From: Acidimicrobiaceae bacterium
Lineage (GTDB): Bacteria; Actinomycetota; Acidimicrobiia; Acidimicrobiales; RAAP-2
DNA length: 7,508 nucleotides
NCBI GenBank assembly: GCA_003135595.1
Contig: PLCI01000113.1
Span: forward strand, 4,030-11,537
Direction of reading: 5' to 3'
This document shows, one piece after another, positions 1-4,199 of the stretch. Below the pieces are notes generated by a model. That model was not told the DNA's origin, did not search any database, and was given only the letters and a program-made list of their open reading frames with translations. Position 1 is the first letter of the stretch. Each line of letters starts with the position of its first letter. The position numbers were made by a program, and so were the translations under genes.

Positions 1-1
1 C

Positions 2-205
2 CTCTTCAACCCCTACGAGCAGTTCTCCATCTATCCGGTTGATGACTACGGCGACCACGGTGGGCTCCTAAGCCATGATCTGACCGCGCCGGCGACTGAC
101 AGGGAGTCAGCCGAGGAGCAGGCGCGCCAGAACCATCCGAGCGCGCAGCAGATCGATAGCGAGATGAAGCGACGCAACGAGCTGAGGGAGCGTCTGGCGA
201 GCTAG
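2..205 (+). CDS. C-terminal end of an unrecognised protein (5' truncated by window edge)
   Basis: This reading frame is open from the first complete codon to a TAG at 203-205, giving 67 residues with no start codon that need be used, so it is the tail of a gene beginning outside the window. Third codon positions are mostly G or C (for example ctc ttc aac ccc tac gag cag), which supports real coding. The visible N-terminal part is aromatic and acidic (begins LFNPYEQFSIYPVDDYGDHG). The last 35 or so residues are hydrophilic and charged (ESAEEQARQNH, then SEMKRRNELRERLAS), consistent with a helical or disordered tail. There is no membrane segment or metal-binding motif in this part. I do not recognise the family and give no function. 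A second in-phase TAG follows directly after the first. Confidence 0.6.
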   Translation, partial: LFNPYEQFSIYPVDDYGDHGGLLSHDLTAPATDRESAEEQARQNHPSAQQIDSEMKRRNELRERLAS

Positions 206-230
206 TAGGGGTTGCCGGAACCGGACTTCG

Positions 231-464
231 ATGTCTACCGGAACGCCTCGCCGACGGCACGCAGTCATTGCCAGGCCACGTGCCACAACCGAATCATGTC
301 GAGCATCATGCGTCACGAGAGAATGCGTCGTCGCAGAAGTGATCAGTTGCACACGATGCCGTGGACTCGTTGGAGAGATGCGCGCTGCAAGATGCAGCGG
401 GCCGATGTGGATCCTGAAGTGCAGTACTGTCCTGCGTCGGCTCAATCGGAGAGTGAACAAGTGA
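231..464 (+). CDS. Doubtful small Cys-rich ORF, possibly a degraded zinc-ribbon protein
   Basis: A 77-residue ATG ORF fills most of the gap between the partial gene and the zinc-ribbon gene. Its stop TGA (462-464) overlaps the next GTG start (461-463) as GTGA, an arrangement typical of translationally coupled genes. The only family-like signal is around residues 39-49, where SCTRCRGLVGE resembles the first knuckle of small zinc-ribbon proteins (CxxCGGL). Two further cysteines follow, but the second CxxCG knuckle is absent. The protein is very Arg-rich, codon choice is less biased than in the metabolic genes to the right, and no strong Shine-Dalgarno precedes the ATG. It could be a decayed gene or a chance ORF; the overlap with the better-supported downstream gene is the main reason for listing it. 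Confidence 0.3.
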   Translation: MSTGTPRRRHAVIARPRATTESCRASCVTRECVVAEVISCTRCRGLVGEMRAARCSGPMWILKCSTVLRRLNRRVNK

Positions 465-673
465 GCGATCCTGATGACGTCAAATGTCTACGGTGTCAGA
501 ACGCCGTTGAGCACCTCGGCACCTTTCCGCTTATGACCGGCAAGAGTTCCAAGGCCGCCAAGTTCCTCCTCGGTCAGCTGGCGGAGATGGACGAGGGTCA
601 CTGGGACGTCGACATTTTCAGGTGCACGAGCTGCGGTCACGTCGAGATGTTCGACTTGGGGCGAAACGCGTAG
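461..673 (+). CDS. Small zinc-ribbon protein (70 aa), function unknown
   Basis: The GTG start at 461 is chosen because GGAGAG at 448-453 sits 7 nt upstream as a good Shine-Dalgarno, and because the homologous-looking part begins here; an in-phase extension back to a TTG at 212 has unconvincing sequence. The 70-residue product has two CxxC knuckles, C9-x2-C12 and C55-x2-C58, the second in the context RCTSCGHVEMFDLG. They are separated by 42 residues containing a Lys-rich helical stretch and LLGQLAEMDEGHWDVDIF. This is the layout of a zinc ribbon in which four Cys bind one zinc, as in small cytosolic nucleic-acid-binding or uncharacterised Zn-ribbon proteins ending CGxVExF. The fold assignment is reasonably secure from the paired knuckles; the function is unknown. 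It may be coupled to the ORF ending at 464. Confidence 0.7.
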   Translation: MSDPDDVKCLRCQNAVEHLGTFPLMTGKSSKAAKFLLGQLAEMDEGHWDVDIFRCTSCGHVEMFDLGRNA

Positions 674-834
674 AACGGCCCTGCGGTCCATCCGGACTCC
701 TCTGACTGAGCGCTGCCAGACGAGCACAACCCGGTGCCCGGCGTATCGCGAACCACTGAGTCGGCGGCCTGCCTACGGCTCGCGACGGTCATTGGCGGCT
801 CGTTGTCGCACTCGTAGACACTCAACGCAAAGGT

Positions 835-879
835 CTTGGCGCCGCCAACATCAAGGACGGCGGAGAGCTTGCCGCCAAG
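835..879. repeat. Nested inverted repeat (7 bp outer, 5 bp inner)
   Basis: CTTGGCG at 835-841 is complementary to CGCCAAG at 873-879. Immediately inside, CCGCC at 842-846 pairs with GGCGG at 859-863 around a 12-nt loop, leaving a 9-nt bulge at 864-872. The element GCCGCCAA also occurs as a direct repeat at 841-848 and 871-878. It could be an RNA hairpin or a protein-binding site upstream of the 974 gene. No T-run follows, so it is not an intrinsic terminator. Confidence 0.35.
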
Positions 880-960
880 CCGTGTTCGGGCACTACCGCG
901 AGGGTTCGCTGGCAGGCACTTCAGGATGGTGCGAGTCCGATCTGTGGCCCCTCCTGGGCG

Positions 961-966
961 TATAGT
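961..966 (+). promoter_or_regulatory. Probable -10 hexamer of a leaderless promoter for the 974 gene
   Basis: TATAGT matches the TATAAT consensus at five of six positions. Its last base lies 7 nt before the ATG at 974, which puts the expected transcription start on or next to the start codon. No Shine-Dalgarno is present before that ATG, which fits a leaderless mRNA. No good -35 hexamer is visible at 16-18 bp. Confidence 0.5.
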
Positions 967-973
967 CCGCTCG

Positions 974-2026
974 ATGCGGAGAAAGCATTCGGCGCTGCTC
1001 GCCTTGGCTGCAGCCTCCTTGGTGGCGTCGTTGATACCAGGCTTCGCCGCGGCATCCAGCCCCGGAGCAGCGGCAGCACCGCCCTACAACCTCGTCGGGT
1101 GCACCACGAATGGGGTGTGCGTCGCCGTTGGATTTGCCGGAGGTCCGGTGGGCACCACCCGCGCGGAGTGGAGCAGCTCTGGAGGTCCCTGGCACCCACT
1201 GCACGCGACCCGATCGCCCCATTCGCAGCTGTCGGATCATGGTTCGAGTTGCTGGTCCTCCGGATGCCTCTTTGTCGGCGAGTCGTCGGGGCGCGACGCG
1301 GTGTGGGCATTCGACACGAGCAATCACACTCTCATCCGAGTCCGTGCACCCGATTCGGCGGCCTCTCCTGGCCTGAGAATCGTTGGGGTCAACTGCTTTC
1401 CCGCTGGAAGATGCGTGGTCGCGGATGCAACACCTGGCGACCAGAGCATCGTCCGCCTCTTTGCGACGCCGAACGCCGGCACATCGTGGTCGCGCCCCCG
1501 CTGGAGCGCGGCAGCGCCACCGAGCCAGACGCTCGACGGATTCTCATGCGTGTCACTGCGCGACTGTCTGGCGGTCAACGTGGGGGCGTGCGGATGCGGC
1601 TTCGAAGCCACGAGCACGCACGACGGGGGCTCGACGTGGGCGTACGGCTTCGCCACGCGCTACTTCCCCTACCCCACGTCGCTGTCGTGCGCGTCGCTCG
1701 TGCGCTGCATCTCTGTGACGGCCAACCCCGGGCTGGAGGCGACCGCGAACTTCGGCAAGAGCTGGCATCCCCAAGCCCCTCCCAACTGGTACGACCCGTA
1801 TCTGGTCAGCTGTGCGACGCCGACACGGTGCCTGCTGCTTCTGGACGGCTACCGAAAGGAACAGGGCAAAGGGGCCGTCGCGATTGGCCCCAAGGGAGGG
1901 TGGAGATCCATCGTGACGTGGAGATACACAACGCAGAGTTCGGGCCCTGGCCCGCCGTCGCTGAGCTGTGGCGTCCGCTGGTGTGCCCTGCTCGCCCTTT
2001 CGCTCCCCTTCACCTTCCGCGAGTAA
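974..2026 (+). CDS. Secreted Cys-pair repeat protein, probable beta-propeller
   Basis: I start this at ATG 974 because the product then begins with a classical signal peptide: MRRK, a hydrophobic core to about residue 23, and an Ala-rich cleavage region near FAAASS (residues 24-29). The mature part contains seven Cys pairs: C43-C49, C93-C98, C141-C147, C192-C198, C239-C245, C280-C286 and C332-C337. They are spaced 41-52 residues apart, usually in the form SCxxxxxC followed by small hydrophobics. Asp-box-like turns lie between them, for example STHDGGSTW (214-222) and ATPNAGTSW (165-172). This periodicity matches BNR/Asp-box or WD40-type propellers, in which each repeat is a four-stranded blade; each Cys pair could form a disulfide outside the cell. 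Two extra Cys (206, 208) lie in the fourth repeat. The last repeat has no Asp-box and ends 13 residues after its Cys pair. No enzymatic residues are recognisable; binding or surface roles are guesses. Confidence 0.75.
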   Translation: MRRKHSALLALAAASLVASLIPGFAAASSPGAAAAPPYNLVGCTTNGVCVAVGFAGGPVGTTRAEWSSSGGPWHPLHATRSPHSQLSDHGSSCWSSGCLFVGESSGRDAVWAFDTSNHTLIRVRAPDSAASPGLRIVGVNCFPAGRCVVADATPGDQSIVRLFATPNAGTSWSRPRWSAAAPPSQTLDGFSCVSLRDCLAVNVGACGCGFEATSTHDGGSTWAYGFATRYFPYPTSLSCASLVRCISVTANPGLEATANFGKSWHPQAPPNWYDPYLVSCATPTRCLLLLDGYRKEQGKGAVAIGPKGGWRSIVTWRYTTQSSGPGPPSLSCGVRWCALLALSLPFTFRE

Positions 2027-2119
2027 CCAGTAGGTCGCTATTTGGCCGAACGCCTCCCGATCCCTTTGATGTTCAACGGAGCTCACACTGGCGCCCTCGG
2101 CGGGCTCACTCGGCAGTGC

Positions 2120-2163
2120 GTCCTCTGCAGGATTCGAACTTGCGACGCACGGCTTATCAATCG
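2120..2163 (-). pseudogene. Orphan tRNA 3' half (T-arm and anticodon-loop-like segment), possible att scar
   Basis: Read on the minus strand, 2127-2143 forms a tRNA T-arm: GCAAG, loop TTCGAAT, CCTGC, with the canonical TTCGAAT loop and four of five stem pairs (one A-C mismatch). Five nucleotides upstream of the stem, GCGTC fits a variable loop. The next 12 nt place TTGATAA (2154-2160) exactly where an anticodon loop should be, with T33 and A37, reading GAT if the register is intact. The anticodon stem does not close properly, and no D-arm or matching acceptor strand follows at 2164-2205, so this is not a functional tRNA. 3' tRNA halves of this kind are left by integrative elements at attachment sites, or by decay of a tRNA gene. 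The tRNA identity is uncertain. Confidence 0.5.
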
Positions 2164-2265
2164 TTTTTCATCCGTCCTGCCGATGTGCTGTCGTAACGTA
2201 TGACCAGTTCGCAAGGCATGTTCGATCCGCAGAGTGGTTCCGGATCCAGGCGATCTGCGCCGTTA

Positions 2266-2284
2266 GATTCCCATGGGATTCCCA
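2266..2284. repeat. 11-bp-spaced direct repeat overlapping a palindrome
   Basis: GATTCCCA occurs at 2266-2273 and again at 2277-2284, a period of 11 bp, about one helical turn. TCCCATGGGA at 2269-2278 is a perfect 10-bp palindrome within it. It could be a regulator site, but it lies about 140 bp upstream of alaC and may be chance. Confidence 0.25.
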
Positions 2285-2400
2285 GTCACGCCGTCAGCGT
2301 GCTGACCAGCTCATTTGCCGATACGCATCTTGAGCGCGGTCGCTCGGGCTGGCGAGGCGCACCTGCGCTTGAGCTGGACATTGGCTGACGGCTCTGAATG

Positions 2401-2417
2401 CTGGTCACCAGTATCGT
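2401..2417 (+). promoter_or_regulatory. Probable leaderless alaC promoter (-10) with abutting palindrome
   Basis: TATCGT at 2412-2417 fits TAnnnT and ends 6 nt before the alaC ATG at 2424, so transcription would begin at or next to the start codon. No Shine-Dalgarno precedes that ATG. CTGGTCACCAG at 2401-2411 is a palindrome (5-bp arms, one central base) directly touching the hexamer, in the spacer where a repressor could occlude RNA polymerase. No convincing -35 was found at the normal distance. Confidence 0.4.
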
Positions 2418-2423
2418 CTCGCG

Positions 2424-3626
2424 ATGGAGTTCCGACGAGTCGGCGGCCTACCGCCCTACGTCTTCGCACAGATAATTCAGCTGGTCGAAGACGGGCGCTC
2501 GAGCGGCAGGGACATCGTGGACTTCGGCTTCGGGAACCCAGACCTGCCGAGTCCTCCCGTCGCCGTCGAGAAGCTTGCCCAGGCATCGCGCGTGGCCAAA
2601 AACCATCGCTACAGCGCCTCACGGGGGATCCCGAAGCTGCGCTCGGCGATCGCAGCTCGCTACAAGCACCTGCTCGACGTGGACCTCGACGCGGACACCG
2701 AGGTCGTCCACACGATCGGTGCGAAGGAGGGGCTGAGCCACGTCATGTGGGTGCTCCTCGACCGCGGTGACACCGCGCTCGTGCCAAGCCCGAGCTATCC
2801 GATCCACATCTTCGGCCCGCTGTTCGCCGGCGCCCAGGTCGTGTCCGTACCCATGCGCGACCCGGGGACGCCATCGAGCGAGTCGCCTGGCGACGTCTTC
2901 TTCGGCGGCATGATCGACGCCTGGAATCGAGCATGGCCGAAGCCACGGGTCCTCGTGTGCTCGTTCCCCCACAACCCGACGACCGCGTGCGTCGACCTCG
3001 CGTTCATGGAGCGACTGGTGGCGTTCGCACAGGAGCACGAGCTGGTCGTCGTGCACGACTTCGCCTACGCGGACCTTGGGTTCGACGGCTACCGGCCTCC
3101 CTCGATCCTGCAGGTGCCCGGTGCCAAAGAGGTCGCGGTCGAGCTGTACACCCTGACCAAGTCGTTCTCGATGGCCGGGTGGCGCGTGGGGTTCCTCGTC
3201 GGCAACGCCGAGATCGTCGCCGCGCTCACCAAGCTGAAGTCGTACCTGGACTACGGCAGCTTCCAGCCGATCCAGATTGCCTCGATCGTCGCGATGAACG
3301 AGGCCAGCGACTACCCCGATCAGGTCCGCGCCACCTACCAGCAACGGCGCGACCAGCTGATCGAGGGGCTCGGGCGAATCGGCTGGCAGGTGACGGCTCC
3401 CGCGGGGACGATGTTCGTCTGGGCGCCCATCCCTGCGCCGTACGCCGATCAGTCGTCGCTGGAGTTCGCCACGATGCTCGTGCGCGAAGCTGACGTTGCC
3501 ACGTCGCCCGGCGTCGGTTTCGGCGAGGGCGGCGAAGGATACGTCCGCTTCTCGCTGATCGAAAACGAAGCGAGGATCGCCCAGGCCGTTCGAGGGATTC
3601 GCCGGGCGCTGCCCAAGCTCGCCTGA
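2424..3626 (+). CDS. alaC: Alanine aminotransferase, AlaC/YfdZ type (PLP-dependent, class I)
   Basis: This 400-residue protein is a complete fold-type I aminotransferase that should catalyse glutamate + pyruvate to 2-oxoglutarate + alanine in the cytosol. Visible family marks include the N-terminal VGGLPPYVF, FGFGNPDLP (34-42), YSASRGIPKLR (63-73), the cofactor phosphate region GAKEG (99-103), PSYPIHIFG (123-131), and N184 in FPHNPTT. D212 and Y215 in HDFAYADL should contact the PLP ring. K246 in TLTKSFSMAGWRVGF is the Schiff-base lysine, R254 binds phosphate, and R375 in YVRFSL should bind the substrate carboxylate. These blocks, especially SRGIPKLR and HDFAYADLGFDGY, match AlaC more closely than AspC or tyrosine aminotransferases. 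Length is normal for the family. The start is set by family alignment; it lacks a Shine-Dalgarno and may be leaderless. Neighbouring ilvD and ilvB link it to pyruvate and BCAA metabolism. Activity with other 2-keto acids cannot be excluded. Confidence 0.88.
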   Translation: MEFRRVGGLPPYVFAQIIQLVEDGRSSGRDIVDFGFGNPDLPSPPVAVEKLAQASRVAKNHRYSASRGIPKLRSAIAARYKHLLDVDLDADTEVVHTIGAKEGLSHVMWVLLDRGDTALVPSPSYPIHIFGPLFAGAQVVSVPMRDPGTPSSESPGDVFFGGMIDAWNRAWPKPRVLVCSFPHNPTTACVDLAFMERLVAFAQEHELVVVHDFAYADLGFDGYRPPSILQVPGAKEVAVELYTLTKSFSMAGWRVGFLVGNAEIVAALTKLKSYLDYGSFQPIQIASIVAMNEASDYPDQVRATYQQRRDQLIEGLGRIGWQVTAPAGTMFVWAPIPAPYADQSSLEFATMLVREADVATSPGVGFGEGGEGYVRFSLIENEARIAQAVRGIRRALPKLA

Positions 3627-3847
3627 GCCGAAGGACGATGCACCACCGCCATCCGGGATCTTGGAGGCGGTTGCCGGTCTCATCGCAGAAGTGACAAGGA
3701 TCGGGAGGCCGGTCCCGCCAGCGCCTCTCGGTTCTCGGCGCATCATGGCTGGTGCTGCTGCTCGGCTCGCACAGGAGCCTTCGTCGGATCCCGAAGGGCT
3801 GACATCCATGACTGTGCCCACACACCTGCGCGCTTGCGCTCGAACAA

Positions 3848-3900
3848 GGAAGGTGGACGGATCATCCGTCGGCGCACGGATCGACTGCGCGGCACCTTCC
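3848..3900 (+). ncRNA. Candidate three-way-junction RNA element (or compound operator)
   Basis: GGAAGGTG (3848-3855) pairs perfectly with CACCTTCC (3893-3900), forming an outer 8-bp stem. Directly after it, GACGG (3856-3860) pairs with CCGTC (3866-3870) around loop ATCAT; as DNA this is a 7-bp-arm palindrome with one central base. After a single G, GCGCA (3872-3876) pairs with TGCGC (3886-3890) around a 9-nt loop. The result is a compact three-way junction with almost no unpaired junction bases. Both inner hairpins carry the self-complementary GATC (3860-3863 and 3879-3882) at or in their loops, so a loop-loop contact is conceivable. It matches no riboswitch class I can name. It lies 64 bp before the small gene that precedes ilvD. 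The strand is not certain, and a DNA operator at 3856-3870 is the main alternative. Confidence 0.35.
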
Positions 3901-3952
3901 AACTCGCGACCAACTCGGCCGGCGACGACGCCGGCGCACTCCTCAGTCTCGA

Positions 3953-3958
3953 TACGAT
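3953..3958 (+). promoter_or_regulatory. Probable -10 hexamer for the small gene upstream of ilvD
   Basis: TACGAT matches TATAAT at four positions and ends 5 nt before the ATG at 3964. No Shine-Dalgarno is present, so the message may be leaderless. ilvD begins only 31 nt after this small gene, so the same promoter could serve both. No clear -35 is visible. Confidence 0.4.
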
Positions 3959-3963
3959 TGCGC

Positions 3964-4164
3964 ATGCGTGCCGTCGTGCTTCGGGGGCCATCACATGCAG
4001 CACCCGATGAAATCATTGGCCCATTCGCGTCGATGGATGAAGCGGCGGAGTGGGCCGAATTCAACCCTCGATTGAACGGATACTGCGTTGCGTACGAGCT
4101 GACGGCGCCACCCAACAAGGATCACGTGGTGAGGTCCTACATACAGGAACATTGGAAGCGCTGA
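3964..4164 (+). CDS. Small conserved-looking protein (66 aa), function unknown
   Basis: ATG 3964 begins a 66-residue protein starting MRAVVLRGP and containing IIGPFASMDEAAEWAEFNP (18-36), then NGYCVAYELTAP (38-49), and a basic end VRSYIQEHWKR. The pattern of a first beta-strand, GPF.S.(E/D)EA..WA helix, then a second strand ending in ELxxP is common in short uncharacterised actinobacterial proteins, and suggests a small alpha/beta domain. There is no signal peptide or membrane segment. I prefer this start to a far-upstream in-frame start because residues before it look non-coding and a -10 hexamer sits just upstream. The gene ends 31 nt before ilvD in the same orientation, so they may be co-transcribed. 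No function is assigned. Confidence 0.6.
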   Translation: MRAVVLRGPSHAAPDEIIGPFASMDEAAEWAEFNPRLNGYCVAYELTAPPNKDHVVRSYIQEHWKR

Positions 4165-4169
4165 TCTCA

Positions 4170-4199
4170 ATGATCGAATCGACTTCGCTCGTCCGATGA
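4170..4199 (+). CDS. Nine-codon upstream ORF overlapping the ilvD start (ATGA)
   Basis: ATG 4170 opens a nine-residue ORF reading MIESTSLVR, whose TGA (4197-4199) overlaps the ilvD ATG (4196-4198) as ATGA. GGAAG at 4154-4158 is a possible Shine-Dalgarno, 11 nt upstream. ilvD itself has no Shine-Dalgarno, so translation could be delivered by termination-reinitiation from this ORF. It contains Ile, Leu and Val codons, but these are the common ATC, CTC and GTC forms, and no terminator-like hairpin follows, so it is not an obvious attenuator. It could be chance. Confidence 0.25.
   Translation: MIESTSLVR

Larger units (their letters stand above)
674..973. other. Gene-free stretch with a nested inverted repeat
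   Basis: I see no convincing gene here. One + strand frame is open from 836 into the secreted-protein gene, but the residues before its signal peptide look non-coding. The stretch holds an inverted repeat nest at 835-879, described separately, and the probable promoter of the 974 gene at its right end. No intrinsic terminator with a T-run was found after the zinc-ribbon gene. Confidence 0.5.
2027..2423. other. 397-bp spacer without a supportable gene
   Basis: A 62-codon ATG ORF at 2200-2388 lacks a Shine-Dalgarno, family resemblance and coding-like codon bias, so I do not call it. The spacer holds an orphan tRNA-like 3' half on the minus strand (2120-2163), a short direct repeat with a palindrome (2266-2284), and the probable alaC promoter with an adjacent palindrome (2401-2417). 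No intrinsic terminator is visible after the secreted-protein gene. Confidence 0.6.
3627..3963. other. 337-bp spacer after alaC with structured element
   Basis: An ATG-like frame is open from 3661 into the small gene, but its first 100 residues have no coding character, and the gene proper begins at 3964. No T-tailed terminator for alaC is seen. The notable content is the 53-nt inverted-repeat assembly at 3848-3900 and the probable promoter hexamer at 3953-3958. Confidence 0.5.

Noticed and set aside
212..460. In-frame TTG extension of the zinc-ribbon gene
   Set aside because: The added residues have no family resemblance, and the GTG at 461 has a good Shine-Dalgarno at 448-453.
781..973. 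Possible + strand coding remnant reading LGAANIKDGGELAAK near 835-879
   Set aside because: The frame has no start with a ribosome site, continues as non-coding-like sequence and overlaps the inverted repeat; resemblance to phage-tail or surface-protein repeats is too slight.
1099..2196. 365-codon + strand ORF overlapping the secreted-protein gene
   Set aside because: Arg-rich frame-shifted reading of the Cys-repeat gene; it also runs through the tRNA-like fragment and has no recognisable domains.
2120..2205. A functional minus-strand tRNA gene
   Set aside because: The anticodon stem does not pair correctly, and there is no D-arm or acceptor 5' strand in the expected place; only the 3' half is tRNA-like.
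2200..2388. 62-codon ORF in the spacer before alaC
   Set aside because: No Shine-Dalgarno or leaderless promoter spacing, no codon bias and no recognisable motif.
2619..4118. 499-codon minus-strand ORF opposite alaC
   Set aside because: It is a shadow of GC-rich coding DNA; the + strand carries an unambiguous aminotransferase with all catalytic residues and the antisense product shows no family motifs.
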